A stretch of DNA of 52,884 nt from Alphaproteobacteria bacterium (GCA_009380075.1 WHSO01000017.1:1-52884); one strand, 5' to 3'; shown: positions 1 to 10,208, counted from the first letter of the stretch. A program made the numbers and translations. The notes: generated by a model from the sequence alone, not told the origin.

Positions 1-1164
1 ACCCGCCTCGCGGTCATGGGTAACGGCTCGAAGCGCGGGCTCGGCCGTCCCGTAAACGCCGACGCGGTGCTCTCCCTCCGCGGCCTGTCGGGAATTGTCT
101 ATTACGAGGCGGCGGAACTGGTCGTCGAAGCCTTGGCGGGAACGCCCCTCGCCTTGATCGAGGCGGAGCTGGAGCGCCAGGGCCAGCGCCTTGCGTTCGA
201 GCCGGCGGAGCCTGGCGCCCTTTGGGGAACGGGCGGCGGTACCATCGGCGGGGTCGTCGCCTGCAACCTCTCCGGTCCTCGGCGGCCCTTCGCCGGGGCG
301 GCGCGGGACCACGTGCTTGGCATCTCGGCCGTCAGCGGGCGCGGGGAAACGTTCACCGCCGGGGGGCGCGTGGTCAAGAACGTCACGGGGTACGACATGG
401 GCAAGCTCATCGCCGGTTCCTTCGGGACCCTCGCCGTCCTGACGCGGGTGACGCTGAAGGTCCTGCCCCGCCCCGAGGCGGAGCGCACGGTTCTGCTGTT
501 CAACCAGACGCCGCGCGCCGGGCTGGATGCGCTCGGTCGCCTCGCCGGCGGGCACTGGGACATCACCGCCGGAGCCAACCTCGGGCCGGAGGCCACCGCG
601 CGCTCAACGGTCTCCTATGTTTCCGGCGCCGGAGGGAGCGTTATGGCGGTCCGTCTCGAAGGCGCGCGCGGTGCGGTGGCGGAACGGACCGCGGCGCTGC
701 GCGCGGCGCTCGCGGCGGCGGCACCGACCGAGGAGCTTCATAGTCACAATTCGCGCGCTTTCTGGGCGGAGGTGCGCGACGGGCACCTGCTGCCGCCCGC
801 CGGTGGCGCCGCGTCGATGTTGTGGCGCCTGACGCTGCCGCCGGGCGATACGCCACGGATCCTGGACCGGCTGAACGATATCGGCGGCGAGCTGTTGTTC
901 GACTGGCTGGGGGGCCTCGTGTGGCTCGCCATTGCCGATGCTGCGGCGGGCGACGGCGTGGACGTGATAACAAGCAGTCTGCGTACCGTGGTGGCGGAGG
1001 CCGGCGGGCATGCCGTCCTGTGGCGCGCGGCGGACGACATGCGCACGCGCATTCCCGTGTTCGGCGATGAACCGCCGGCTCGTGCGGCGCTGACGCGCGC
1101 CATCAAGCGCAACTTCGATCCCCGCGGTATCCTCAATCCCGGCCGCATGTACGACGGCATGTGA
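1..1164 (+). CDS. glcE: Glycolate oxidase FAD-binding subunit GlcE (5' end outside window)
   Basis: Subunit of the membrane-associated glycolate dehydrogenase that oxidises glycolate to glyoxylate, working with GlcD and GlcF. The reading frame is open to base 1. The first in-window ATG (16) sits inside the conserved NGSKRGLGRP stretch of the PCMH-type FAD-binding fold, so the true start lies upstream. A GTGGGTIGGVVACNLSG segment and RDHVLGI follow, then a C-terminal FAD-oxidase region ending in the typical FDPRGILNPGRMY. The stop is 4 bp before glcF, so the two are one operon; glcD is expected just left of the window. Identification rests on family motifs and on the adjacent glcF. Confidence 0.93.
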   Translation, partial: TRLAVMGNGSKRGLGRPVNADAVLSLRGLSGIVYYEAAELVVEALAGTPLALIEAELERQGQRLAFEPAEPGALWGTGGGTIGGVVACNLSGPRRPFAGAARDHVLGISAVSGRGETFTAGGRVVKNVTGYDMGKLIAGSFGTLAVLTRVTLKVLPRPEAERTVLLFNQTPRAGLDALGRLAGGHWDITAGANLGPEATARSTVSYVSGAGGSVMAVRLEGARGAVAERTAALRAALAAAAPTEELHSHNSRAFWAEVRDGHLLPPAGGAASMLWRLTLPPGDTPRILDRLNDIGGELLFDWLGGLVWLAIADAAAGDGVDVITSSLRTVVAEAGGHAVLWRAADDMRTRIPVFGDEPPARAALTRAIKRNFDPRGILNPGRMYDGM

Positions 1165-1168
1165 AACG

Positions 1169-2509
1169 ATGAAGACGAACTTCTCCAGCGCGCAGTTGAG
1201 CGATCCCCGCAAGAAGGAGGCGGACGGCATCTTGCGTTCCTGCGTCCATTGCGGGTTCTGCTCCTCCGCCTGCCCGACATATGCCGTCACCGGCGACGAA
1301 CGCGATTCCCCGCGCGGACGCATCTGGCTGATCCGCGACCTGCTCGAAAGCGAAGGCCCGCCGAAGGACGAGGCGGTGTTTCACCTCGACCGTTGCCTTG
1401 AATGCCTGGCCTGCATGCCCGCCTGTCCGTCGGGGGTCGACTACGGCCATCTCATCGGCACCGCGCGGGAGGAGATCGAATCGCGGGGGCGGCGTTCCTG
1501 GCGCGACCGCCTTCGGCGTTGGGCGCTGCTCAGCACCCTCACCGACGCGGCGCGCGCGCGGCGGCTCTTCGCATTGGCGCGCAACGTACGTTTCCTCGCC
1601 GCCCTGATGCCCTCGCGCGTGGCGGCGGCACTCCGCCTCGCCTCCGCCCTGCCGCCGGCGTCGGGTGCCGGACCACGGGCCGGAGTCTATCCGGCGAGCG
1701 GTACACGGAAGGGCCGCGTTGGCGTGCTGAGGGGCTGCGTCCAGGCGGCGGTGGCGCCGGGCATCAATGAAGCGCTGATCCGGCTTCTGAACCGCGCCGG
1801 GATCGAGGTCGTGGTTCTTTCCGGAGCCGATTGCTGCGGCGCCCTCGACAAGCACCTCGGCCGGGGCGATGCGGCGCGTGCCAGGGCGCGGGCGGTCATC
1901 GCGGCGGTTCTCGACGAGCGTGACCGTAAGGGGCTCGATGCCGTGATCCAGACCTCGTCGGGCTGCGGCACCATGATCAAGGATTATGCGCACCTGCTTG
2001 CGGGCGACGCGGCTTGGGCGTCCCGCGCGGCGGAGGTTTCGGTCCTGGCCCGCGATTCTTCGCAATACCTCGCGGGTATTGGCCTTGCCTTCCGGCCCGC
2101 CCCGCAGCCCTTGGTCATTGCGTGGCAGGCGCCTTGTTCGCTGACCAACGGCCAGCGCGTCACCGCGGAGCCGCCGGTGCTCCTGCGCGCCGCCGGGTTC
2201 ACGGTGGTCGAACCCGCCGATGGCGGAACCTGCTGCGGCTCGGCCGGGGTGTACAATGTGCTCGAGCCCGACATGGCGGCGACCCTCGGCGACCGCAAGG
2301 CGGCGACCCTCGGCGCGCTCGGCGCCGATGTCGTCGTGTCGGGCAATGTCGGCTGCATGACGCAGCTCGCCGGTCGTGTCGCGCTTCCCGTGGTTCATCT
2401 GGTCGAAATGCTCGACTGGGCAAGCGGCGGCCCGCCGCCGCGAGGGGTGCAAGGGCGGGCTGGGGGGCGTGGGGCACTGGAAGGGCCGTTGACGGACCTG
2501 TTATACTGA
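1169..2509 (+). CDS. glcF: Glycolate oxidase iron-sulfur subunit GlcF
   Basis: Electron-transfer subunit of glycolate dehydrogenase (446 aa). Two ferredoxin-type 4Fe-4S motifs are visible: Cys25/28/31/35 (CVHCGFCSSACP) and Cys76/79/82/86 (CLECLACMPACP). Two CCG-type domains follow, with ADCCGALDKHLG near residue 220 and GTCCGSAGVYN near 355, as in heterodisulfide-reductase-like subunits. Its ATG begins 4 bp after the glcE stop. The C-terminal tail after HLVEMLDW is Gly/Arg-rich and probably not conserved. Length and domain order match the family. Confidence 0.95.
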   Translation: MKTNFSSAQLSDPRKKEADGILRSCVHCGFCSSACPTYAVTGDERDSPRGRIWLIRDLLESEGPPKDEAVFHLDRCLECLACMPACPSGVDYGHLIGTAREEIESRGRRSWRDRLRRWALLSTLTDAARARRLFALARNVRFLAALMPSRVAAALRLASALPPASGAGPRAGVYPASGTRKGRVGVLRGCVQAAVAPGINEALIRLLNRAGIEVVVLSGADCCGALDKHLGRGDAARARARAVIAAVLDERDRKGLDAVIQTSSGCGTMIKDYAHLLAGDAAWASRAAEVSVLARDSSQYLAGIGLAFRPAPQPLVIAWQAPCSLTNGQRVTAEPPVLLRAAGFTVVEPADGGTCCGSAGVYNVLEPDMAATLGDRKAATLGALGADVVVSGNVGCMTQLAGRVALPVVHLVEMLDWASGGPPPRGVQGRAGGRGALEGPLTDLLY

Positions 2510-2542
2510 GCTCTCAGCCCGAGCAATTCAGGGGAGAGCCGA

Positions 2543-2836
2543 ATGGACAAGCAGACCCGAACCGAACTGGAAGCGGCCGCCTTTCGCACCCTGGTCGAGC
2601 ACCTGCGCAAGAATCCCGACGTGCAGAACATCGACATGATGAATCTTGCCGGCTTCTGCCGCAATTGCCTGTCGAAATGGATGGCGGCGGCGGCCAAGGA
2701 GCGCAACGTCGACCTCGACTACGAAGCCGCCCGCGAACTCGTCTACGGCATGCCGTACGAGCAGTGGAAGAAGACGTACCAGAAGGAAGCGACGCCCGAA
2801 CAGCTCGCCGCCATGCAGGCGAAGGCCAGGCATTGA
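2543..2836 (+). CDS. DUF1244 family protein
   Basis: A 97-aa protein with the DUF1244 signature NLAGFCRNCLSKWM followed by YGMPYEQWKKTYQKEAT. The family is widespread in proteobacteria and its biochemical role is unknown to me; the conserved Cys pair (FCRNC) could bind metal or act in redox chemistry, which is inference. The ATG has an AGGGGAG ribosome-binding site about 7 bp upstream. It lies 33 bp after glcF on the same strand and may be cotranscribed, though this linkage need not be functional. It faces nadA convergently with a 39-bp gap and no obvious terminator hairpin. Confidence 0.85.
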   Translation: MDKQTRTELEAAAFRTLVEHLRKNPDVQNIDMMNLAGFCRNCLSKWMAAAAKERNVDLDYEAARELVYGMPYEQWKKTYQKEATPEQLAAMQAKARH

Positions 2837-2875
2837 GTTGTCTGACGAACCCGGTGCGACCGTAATCTGTACAGC

Positions 2876-3880
2876 CTAGCTCGCGTCGAGCATCCGCTGC
2901 ACGGCGCGGCGGGCGCGGACGGCGACGTCCTCGGGAATCTCGACCCGGGGCTCCAGCGTCTCGAGCGCGCGCAGGATCTTGGGCAGCGAGATCATCTTCA
3001 TGTACGGGCACAGGTTGCACGGGCGGACGAATTCGACCTCCGGCTCTTCCGCCGCGACGTTGTCGCTCATCGAGCATTCGGTGACCATGAACACGTGCTT
3101 CGGCTTCTTCGTCCGTACGTAGTTGATCATGGCCGAGGTGGAGCCGACGAAATCGGCCTCGGCCAGCACGTCGCCGGCGCATTCGGGATGGGCGATGATG
3201 GCGATGTCGGAATACATCTTGCGGTATTCACGGAGTTCGGCGGCCGAAAAGGCCTCATGCACCATGCAATGGCCCTTCCAGGGGATGACCTTCACCTTGG
3301 TCTGGGAGGCGACGTAGCCCGCGAGATATTCGTCCGGCGTCATGATCACTTCCGGCACGCCGAGGCTTTCGACGATCTTCACCGCGTTGGACGACGTGCA
3401 GCAGATGTCGGATTCCGCCTTCACCGCGGCCGAGGTGTTGACGTAGGTGACGACCGGGCGGCCGGGATATTTCTGCTTCAACGCGCGTACGTCGACCGCG
3501 GTGATCGACGCATCGAGCGTGCAGCCCGCGCCCGCGTCGGGGATCAGCACGATCTTCTTCGGGTTGAGGAGCTTCGCCGTCTCCGCCATGAAGTGCACGC
3601 CGGCGAGGACGATGATATCGGCATCGGTCTTCTGCGCCATCTGAGCGAGGGCAAGGGAATCGCCGACCAGGTCCCCGACGCAGTGATAGATTTCCGGCGT
3701 CATGTAGTTGTGCGCCAGGATGACCGCGTTGCGTTCCTTCTTGAGCCGGTTGATGGCGGCGACATAGGGCGCGTGCACGGGCCATTCCACCTCGGGGATG
3801 ACGTGGCGCACGCGCGCGTATTCGGCCGCGGTCTCGCGGCCGATGGCCGGGGTGTACTCCAGTGTCTCGCTCAGGCTCAT
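2876..3880 (-). CDS. nadA: Quinolinate synthase NadA
   Basis: Condenses iminoaspartate (from NadB) with dihydroxyacetone phosphate to quinolinate in de novo NAD synthesis; a 4Fe-4S enzyme. Visible motifs are [15 protein letters not shown], the [11 protein letters not shown] cysteine, [20 protein letters not shown], and the C-terminal PCNLCPYMK that supplies a cluster ligand. The frame stays open upstream to a TTG at 3955, but the ATG at 3880 ([11 protein letters not shown]) gives the usual length (334 aa) and is preferred. nadB and nadC are not in the window. It lies downstream of two MFS genes on the same strand with a 99-bp gap, so it may have its own promoter. Confidence 0.94.
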   Translation of the reverse strand: MSLSETLEYTPAIGRETAAEYARVRHVIPEVEWPVHAPYVAAINRLKKERNAVILAHNYMTPEIYHCVGDLVGDSLALAQMAQKTDADIIVLAGVHFMAETAKLLNPKKIVLIPDAGAGCTLDASITAVDVRALKQKYPGRPVVTYVNTSAAVKAESDICCTSSNAVKIVESLGVPEVIMTPDEYLAGYVASQTKVKVIPWKGHCMVHEAFSAAELREYRKMYSDIAIIAHPECAGDVLAEADFVGSTSAMINYVRTKKPKHVFMVTECSMSDNVAAEEPEVEFVRPCNLCPYMKMISLPKILRALETLEPRVEIPEDVAVRARRAVQRMLDAS

Positions 3881-3979
3881 GCGCCGTGTCGGTCCAAAAT
3901 CATTCGCCGGTAAGTGATTACCCGTAATGTAGTCATCCGTCCCCGGGTCCTGCAAGTGCGGCCCCGGAAGGGCCGGATC

Positions 3980-5239
3980 TCAGGGTCTGCCGGCGCCGGG
4001 CGGACCCGGTTCGAGGGCCGGTGCCATGCGGGCGAGCAGGGTGCGCGACCACAGCCAGGCCACCATGCAGCCGGCGCCGGCCCCGGCCACGGCCCAGCTC
4101 AGGCCGGTAAATTCCGCCACCCAGCCGACGGTGATGGCGCCGATCGCGGGCGTTCCGCGCCAGACCATCGAATAGATCGACATCACCCGGCCGCGCACGG
4201 CGGGTTCCACCGCCATCTGGAACGACGACTGGGTGCCGGTGCCGGCCACGGTCTGGGCGAAGCCCACGGCGAAGATCATCGCCAGGCCGAGCCAGTAGCT
4301 GCCCGACAGCGCGAACGCCATGGTGGTCGCCCCCATCACCATGGTCTGGGTGACAATGACACGGGTCAGCCCGGGGCCCGTCCCCCGGCGGGTCAGCCAT
4401 ACCGCGCCGGTCAGGCCGCCCGCGCCCATGGCGCCGAGCAGCCAGCCCAGTCCCTCGGCGCCGCGGGAAAACACGTCGTCGGCAAATCCGGGCAGCATTT
4501 CCGCGACCGGGCGCGACAGGATGGACGATACCGTCAGCAGCACCAGCATCGGCCCGATGCCGGGATGGCGCGCGACATAGGCCATGCTGTCACCGATCTC
4601 TCGCCACAGGCCCTTGCGGCGACGCTCGAAATGTTCCCCGTGGCGCCCCTTGATGCGCAACAGGTTGACGCTGTGCACGAGGAAACACGCGAAATTGAGG
4701 AAGAACAGCGTGGCCACGCCGAACGGACCGATCAGGAGCCCGCCCACGGCCGGGCCGACCGCGCGTCCGAGGTTGAAGATCGTCGAGTTGATGGCGATGG
4801 CCCTGCCGAGGTCTTCCTTCGGCACGAGCGTCGGGTAGAACACCATGCGCGCGGCGGTGGAGTAGGGCTGGTTCAGTCCGGTGATCAGGGCGAAGGCGAA
4901 AAGGCTCCAGATGTCGATCGTCCCGGTCGCGGTCATCAGCCACAGCGCGCAGGAATAGGCCATGATGATGGCCTGGGTCAGCCACATCATCCGGACCGGA
5001 TTCGAACGATCGGCGGTGACGCCGGCGAAGGGCGACAAAAATACCGACGGCAGAAGGTCGGCGGCGGCGATGATGCCGAGCCAGCCCGGCGAATGGGTGA
5101 GGTCCCAGGCGAGCCAGCCGATACCCGTGCGTTGCGCCCACAGGCTGATCAGCGACGGCACCAGCGTCAGGTTGAACAGGTAATGGTCGCGGTGGCGCAA
5201 GGCCTTGGCGACATGGGCCCAGTTGCCGACCCCGATCAT
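3980..5239 (-). CDS. MFS transporter (EntS/MFS_3-like), second of a coupled pair
   Basis: Inner-membrane secondary transporter of the MFS_3 type (419 aa, about 12 hydrophobic segments). The start ATG at 5239 overlaps the upstream gene's stop as ATGA, indicating translational coupling. Family features include the loop AGVTADRSNPVRMMW after the second helix, LVPKEDLGRAIAINSTIFNLGRAVGPAVGG and RGRVMSIYSMVWRGTPAIGA. The upstream MFS gene has near-equivalent motifs, so the two are tandem paralogues that may act as a heteromer or have split substrates. The substrate cannot be read from sequence; relatives are annotated as siderophore or drug exporters. Confidence 0.88.
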   Translation of the reverse strand: MIGVGNWAHVAKALRHRDHYLFNLTLVPSLISLWAQRTGIGWLAWDLTHSPGWLGIIAAADLLPSVFLSPFAGVTADRSNPVRMMWLTQAIIMAYSCALWLMTATGTIDIWSLFAFALITGLNQPYSTAARMVFYPTLVPKEDLGRAIAINSTIFNLGRAVGPAVGGLLIGPFGVATLFFLNFACFLVHSVNLLRIKGRHGEHFERRRKGLWREIGDSMAYVARHPGIGPMLVLLTVSSILSRPVAEMLPGFADDVFSRGAEGLGWLLGAMGAGGLTGAVWLTRRGTGPGLTRVIVTQTMVMGATTMAFALSGSYWLGLAMIFAVGFAQTVAGTGTQSSFQMAVEPAVRGRVMSIYSMVWRGTPAIGAITVGWVAEFTGLSWAVAGAGAGCMVAWLWSRTLLARMAPALEPGPPGAGRP

Positions 5240-6504
5240 GGTCGCGACCCGCCGGTCTCGCCTGGCGCCTCCGCCTCGAGCGCCGCGCGAATGGGCGCCA
5301 TGCGCGACAGCATGACGATCCACAACACAACGCCGAATCCCGCCGAGACCGTCACCGGCCAGGGCAGGCCGGTGACCTCCGCCACGGCGCCGATCACGAG
5401 GGTGCCCACGGCCGGAGCGCCCGTCTGTATGACCGAATAGATCGACATGACGCGCCCGCGGATGCTTCCGTGCACGGCGTTCTGCATCAGGTTGAGCGTC
5501 GCGATGGAGGAATTGTTCATGGCGAACCCGGCCACCACCAGAAGCGGCACGCTGGCCCAGAAACTGCCCAGCGCCGCGAAGGTGATGCAGGCGAGGCTCA
5601 TCAGCAGGACGTTGGTCATGATCATTTCGGTCATGCCACGCACGCCGTCGCGCGAAAGCAGGTAGAACCCGGACAGCGTCGCGCCCAGCCCCATGGCGGA
5701 AGTGAGCCAGGCCAACCCTTCGGCGCCGCGCTGGAACACGCCGTCGGCGTAACCGGCCAGAAGGTCGGGAAGGGCGCGGCCGGTGAAGGCGGTCACCGCC
5801 AGGACCACGAGCATCGGCCCGATCCCGGCGTGGTGGACGGAGTAGCGCACCCCTTCGGCGATATTTGCCCACATGCCGCCGGTGGCCTTGTCGGGGTTCT
5901 CGACCCGCACGTTGCGGATGCGCAGCAGCGCCCACAGGAAGACGAAGAAGGTGAGCGTGTTGAACACGAAGGCCGGACCGATGCCGAAGGTGACGATGAT
6001 GATGCCGGCCGCGGCCGGCCCCACGAACCGAGCGAGGTTGAAGATCAATGAATTGATGGCGATGGCGGGGGTGAGGTCCTCGCGCGGGACGAGGTTGGGC
6101 ACCAGTGCGAGCCTTGAGGTGGCATGGGCTGCATGCATGACTCCCAGCGCCAGCGTCAGCACCAGCAGGACCCAGATGCTCGCGAGTCCGGCATAGTAGG
6201 TTGCCACCACGACGACCGCCTGGATCAGCATCGCCACCTGCGCCCAGATGTGGAGCCGCAGCCGATCCATGCGGTCGGCGAGGTCGCCCATGATGGGCGC
6301 CACCAGCATCATCGCGAACATGTCGGAGAAGGCGATGACGCCGAGCCAGGCGTAGGAATGGGTGATGTCCCAGGTCAGCCAGCCCAGCGCCACTCGCTGG
6401 ACCCAGGTGCCCACCAGCGACGTGACGCTGCCCAGCGTATAGGCGCGGTAGTCGGCATGGCGCATGGCGCGAAGTGCGCCGGCAAGAGGGCTGACGACGG
6501 TCAC
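5236..6504 (-). CDS. MFS transporter (EntS/MFS_3-like), first of a coupled pair
   Basis: Twelve-helix MFS_3-type exporter, 422 aa. It starts MTVVSPLAGALRAMRHADYRAYTLGS, with the usual short cytoplasmic N-terminus. GDLADRMDRLRLHIW is the family loop after helix 2, and LVPREDLTPAIAINSLIFNLARFVGPAAAG and IRGRVMSIYSVIQTGAPAVG are conserved with the downstream paralogue. Its TGA overlaps the next gene's ATG. It lies 84 bp downstream of the indolepyruvate oxidoreductase gene on the same strand and could share its transcript. Substrate unknown. Confidence 0.88.
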   Translation of the reverse strand: MTVVSPLAGALRAMRHADYRAYTLGSVTSLVGTWVQRVALGWLTWDITHSYAWLGVIAFSDMFAMMLVAPIMGDLADRMDRLRLHIWAQVAMLIQAVVVVATYYAGLASIWVLLVLTLALGVMHAAHATSRLALVPNLVPREDLTPAIAINSLIFNLARFVGPAAAGIIIVTFGIGPAFVFNTLTFFVFLWALLRIRNVRVENPDKATGGMWANIAEGVRYSVHHAGIGPMLVVLAVTAFTGRALPDLLAGYADGVFQRGAEGLAWLTSAMGLGATLSGFYLLSRDGVRGMTEMIMTNVLLMSLACITFAALGSFWASVPLLVVAGFAMNNSSIATLNLMQNAVHGSIRGRVMSIYSVIQTGAPAVGTLVIGAVAEVTGLPWPVTVSAGFGVVLWIVMLSRMAPIRAALEAEAPGETGGSRP

Positions 6505-6588
6505 GCCTGTGCCCTGCCTGCGGCGGCTGTGTTCCGGCGCCGCCCGATCCCGTGACCGTAGGACAATGTTCCCCCCGGAGGGTTGTTG

Positions 6589-9500
6589 TTATTCGGCGGC
6601 CAGGCTGCCCGATTGCGGTGTGTCCAGCGCCTTGAGGATTTCCCTTCGCCGCTCCGCCGCGCGCTCGTAGGCGTCGCGCCGCACGTGGCCGTAACCCCGC
6701 ACCGTGAGGGGCAGGCCCGCGAGCTCCCGGCAGAGATCGAAGGTGCCGCCGGAAAGGGCGGCGTGGATGCAGTTCAGGTCTGCTTCATACTCTGCCCGGT
6801 GGCGTTGCTCAAGCTTGCGGTCGCGGCCGAAGCGGAAGGGATCGAGGAGTCCCCCGCGCAGGGGTCTCAGGCGCGCCAGCAGTCCCAGCAGCGGGCGGAG
6901 CCAAGGCCCGAACGCACGTTTCTTCGGGCGGCCCGGCGCGTCGCGCGTTGTGCGATCGCCGATCACCCAGGATGGCGCCAGATGGTAGCGCACGCGCACG
7001 TCGCCCTCGAAGGCGCGGGCGATATCGGCGGCGAAGGTGCCATCGGTGAACAGCCGCGCCACGTCGTATTCGTCCTTCGCTGCAAGGACATGGAAGTAGC
7101 CTTCGGCCACGGCGCAGACCAGGGCATCGCCGGTGCCGGGTATGCGTTGGGCCGCGACGTCGGACATGGCCGCGACCGCGTCGTGGTAACGGGCGGCGAG
7201 GCGCGCTCCGCCGTAGTCGGCCAATTCCCGTTCCCGCCGCGCGACGATGCCGTCGAGGGTTTCCGGTACGGTCCTGGCGGCATCGCCGAGCCCGGCCAGG
7301 GCGCGTACCGCGGCCATGTCGTGGGCGGTGCGCCGGCCCCAGGCGAAGGCGGCCCAATTGGTGACGGCGCCCCTGCCGTTCAGATCGATGGCGCCGAGCA
7401 GCGCCTGTTCCGACACCGGCACCAGGCCCATCTGCCACGCGAGGCCAAGCAGCAGCACATTGGCGGCGATCGCTTCGCCCGTCAGCCGTTCAGCCAGCTG
7501 GCGGGCGTCGGCGGCCGTCACGCGCTCGGCCCCGGCCCGCGCCGCGATGGCGCCGAGCAGAGAGTCCGACGGGAAGGCCAGCGTGGCATCGCGCAGAAAG
7601 GCGCCGGTGATGGTTTCCTCGGTATTGACGACAATGCGCGTGCGCCCCGGCGCGACCGTCGCAAGCTGCGGCGCGTCGGCCGCGACGACGAGGTCGCAGC
7701 CGATAACCGCGTCGGCCCGCGCTACCCCGATGCGCGCCGCGTGGATGTCGGCGTCGCGGCGCGCGAGGGTGACGTGGCTCGCCACCGCGCCGCCCTTCTG
7801 GGCAAGGCCGGTCTGGTCGAGCACCACCGCCGCGTTTCCATCGAGGTGCGCCGCCATGGCGATCAGGTGGCCGACGGTGACGACGCCGGTGCCGCCGATC
7901 CCGGCGACGAGAATTCGCCACGGGCGGTCGAGCGCCGCCGGCGCGGGTGGCGGCAGTTCCTGGAGGTGCGGGGGAATTTCCCTGGGTGGCGGCGTCCTGC
8001 TTTTGCGCGGGCGTCCGCCTTCGACGGTGACGATGGCGGGACAGAAGCCGTCGACGCAGGTTTCGTCCTTGTTGCAGGTGGCGTGATCGATCCGGCGCTT
8101 TTCGCCGAACGGTGTCGCGACCGGGACCACCGACAGGCAGCGCGAGGCACGCTGGCAATCGCCGCAGCCCTCGCAGACGCGCTCGTTGATGAAGATGTGG
8201 CGCGCCGGGTCGTCGAGTTGCCCGTGCCGGCGGCGGCGGCGTTTCTCGGCGGCACAGGCCTGGTCGAACACCAGCACCGACACGCCGGCGACCTGCGCGA
8301 GTTCCGCCTGGGCGCAATCGAAGCCGTCGCGGCCCATCACGCTGGCGCCGGGCGGGAACGGATCGCTCCGCGCGTAGTGGCCGGGGTCCTCGGCGACGAC
8401 GACGATGCGCGATACGCCTTCGGCCGCGAGTTCGCGGCAGATCGCGGGCACGGTGAGGCTGCCCTCGACCGCCTGCCCGCCGGTCATGGCGACGGCGTCG
8501 TTGAACAGCAGCTTGTAGGTGATGTTGACCCCGGCGGAGATCGCGGCGCGGATGGCGAGCAGGCCGGAATGGTAGTACGTCCCGTCGCCGATGTTGGCGA
8601 AGACGTGGGTGGTCTCGGTGAAGGGGGCCTGGCCGATCCAGCTTGCGCCTTCGCCGCCCATCTGCGTCAGAGTCCGTGTATTGGGGTCCGACCACAACGC
8701 CAGCGTGTGGCAACCGATGCCGGCGAGCGCGCGGGCGCCGTCGGGCACGCGGGTCGAGGTGTTGTGGGGACAGCCGGAGCAGAAATGCGGCGCGCGCCGC
8801 AGCGCCGGTCGCGGCAACGGCGAGGGCTCCGGCACCGCGTCCATTGTCAGGCCGAGGTGGGGTGCCAGCGCGCGGGCGATAGCGTCGGGCGCGAGCACGC
8901 CGGCGCGCGCCAGCGCCAGACGGTTGTCCCCGCTGCCGGTCCTGCCGACGACCCGCGGGCGCGCATGGTCCGGCGCGTCGAAAAGGATGTCGCGCAATTG
9001 CGGCTCGAGCAGTGGCCGCATTTCCTCGATCACGATGATCCGGTCGAGGTCGGCGGCGAAGTCGCGCACGCCCTCGGCTTCCAGCGGCCACACCATCGCC
9101 GGCTTGTAGAGGGCGATGGCGGCTGCGGCGCGGGCGTTCTCGTCAAGGCCGAGCAGGTCGAGCGCCTCGCACACGTCGGCCCAGGACTTGCCGGCGGAGA
9201 CGATGCCGATGCGGTGCCGCGCGGTCTTGCCGAAGGCGCGGTCGAGCCCCGAGGCGCGAACGAACCGCGCCGCCGCCTCGAGCTTCGGCCCGGCGAGCCG
9301 GGCCTCGGCATCGGTCACGCGGTCCGGCCAGCGAATGTGGAGATGTCCGTCGCCGGCCGGTGTGTCGAATGCGAAGCGGGTGAGGGCGGCGTCCACCGTC
9401 GCCGCCTGCTCGATGACCTCGGACGGGCATTTGAGCGCCACCCACAGGCCCGACGCGCGCGACAGGGCGATCCCGGCGATGGCGAGGTCGAGCACGTCCT

Positions 9501-10071
9501 GGATTGTCGCGGGCGCAAGCACCGGAATCCGCGCGTCGATGAAGGCATATTCCGATTGATGCGCGGTGGTCGAACTGATTCCGGCGTGATCGTCGCCGGC
9601 GACGGCGAGCACGCCGCCGTTCGGCGCGGTCCCGGCCAGGTTGGCATGCTTGAACGCATCACCGGCGCGGTCGACACCTGGCCCCTTGCCGTACCACAGG
9701 CCGAACACGCCGTCGACGCGGGCGCCGGGAAACAGGCCGAGCTGCTGGGAGCCCCAGATCGCGGTGGCGGCGAGTTCCTCGTTGACCCCGGGAGTGAAGC
9801 GGATGTCGGCGGCCTCGAGTTCGGCGCGCGCCTGAACGAGATCGCGATCGAAGCCGCCAAGCGGCGAGCCGCGATATCCGGATACGAACCCGCCGGTCTT
9901 TATGCCCGCCCTGGCATCGAGCCACGCGCGGGTGAGAAGCGCCCGCACCAGCGCCTGCGTGCCGGTGAGGAACACGCGCGCGCGGGCCGGGTCGTAGCGG
10001 TCGCCGAGGCGAATGTCGGCGCGCAGCGCCGTGGCGCCGGGCGTGGGACGCTGGGACCCTTGCTCGGACAT
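6589..10071 (-). CDS. Fused indolepyruvate:ferredoxin oxidoreductase
   Basis: Oxidatively decarboxylates aryl 2-oxo acids to acyl-CoA using TPP and Fe-S clusters, with IorA- and IorB-like parts in one chain (1160 aa). Visible in order: an N-terminal pyrimidine-binding region (GFVSGYRGSPLGGFD), a TPP-binding region near residue 494 (NIGDGTYYHSG...NDAVAMTGGQ), a Cys-rich motif near 629 (CEGCGDCQRASRC, then CNKDETC and FCP), a gamma-type domain near 727 (GIGGTGVVTVGHL), and a C-terminal DUF6537-like region. The ATG at 10071 (MSEQGSQRP) is chosen over the ATG at 10143 because the intervening residues are low-complexity and not family-like. In aerobes such fused enzymes serve aromatic amino-acid catabolism. 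A long open frame on the opposite strand is a GC-driven shadow. Confidence 0.93.
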   Translation of the reverse strand: MSEQGSQRPTPGATALRADIRLGDRYDPARARVFLTGTQALVRALLTRAWLDARAGIKTGGFVSGYRGSPLGGFDRDLVQARAELEAADIRFTPGVNEELAATAIWGSQQLGLFPGARVDGVFGLWYGKGPGVDRAGDAFKHANLAGTAPNGGVLAVAGDDHAGISSTTAHQSEYAFIDARIPVLAPATIQDVLDLAIAGIALSRASGLWVALKCPSEVIEQAATVDAALTRFAFDTPAGDGHLHIRWPDRVTDAEARLAGPKLEAAARFVRASGLDRAFGKTARHRIGIVSAGKSWADVCEALDLLGLDENARAAAAIALYKPAMVWPLEAEGVRDFAADLDRIIVIEEMRPLLEPQLRDILFDAPDHARPRVVGRTGSGDNRLALARAGVLAPDAIARALAPHLGLTMDAVPEPSPLPRPALRRAPHFCSGCPHNTSTRVPDGARALAGIGCHTLALWSDPNTRTLTQMGGEGASWIGQAPFTETTHVFANIGDGTYYHSGLLAIRAAISAGVNITYKLLFNDAVAMTGGQAVEGSLTVPAICRELAAEGVSRIVVVAEDPGHYARSDPFPPGASVMGRDGFDCAQAELAQVAGVSVLVFDQACAAEKRRRRRHGQLDDPARHIFINERVCEGCGDCQRASRCLSVVPVATPFGEKRRIDHATCNKDETCVDGFCPAIVTVEGGRPRKSRTPPPREIPPHLQELPPPAPAALDRPWRILVAGIGGTGVVTVGHLIAMAAHLDGNAAVVLDQTGLAQKGGAVASHVTLARRDADIHAARIGVARADAVIGCDLVVAADAPQLATVAPGRTRIVVNTEETITGAFLRDATLAFPSDSLLGAIAARAGAERVTAADARQLAERLTGEAIAANVLLLGLAWQMGLVPVSEQALLGAIDLNGRGAVTNWAAFAWGRRTAHDMAAVRALAGLGDAARTVPETLDGIVARRERELADYGGARLAARYHDAVAAMSDVAAQRIPGTGDALVCAVAEGYFHVLAAKDEYDVARLFTDGTFAADIARAFEGDVRVRYHLAPSWVIGDRTTRDAPGRPKKRAFGPWLRPLLGLLARLRPLRGGLLDPFRFGRDRKLEQRHRAEYEADLNCIHAALSGGTFDLCRELAGLPLTVRGYGHVRRDAYERAAERRREILKALDTPQSGSLAAE

Positions 10072-10208
10072 CGGATGGAAGCCTCCTCGTCCCCGTTGTG
10101 TAGCGCCCGGGGGCCGGGTACGCAACGGCGCCGCCCGGTCCAAGGTGATTTATCGCGCGAAGCGGGCTATAGGTAAGGGCAACAACGACTTGGGAAGGTT
10201 CGCGTTTC

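Noticed and set aside
3914-5440. 508-codon open frame on the plus strand opposite the MFS genes
   Set aside because: The opposite strand encodes clear membrane proteins; this frame has only low-complexity composition.
6583-10176. 1197-codon open frame on the plus strand
   Set aside because: Antisense to the motif-rich indolepyruvate oxidoreductase; composition is His/Arg/Gly-rich with no domain. A GC-driven shadow.
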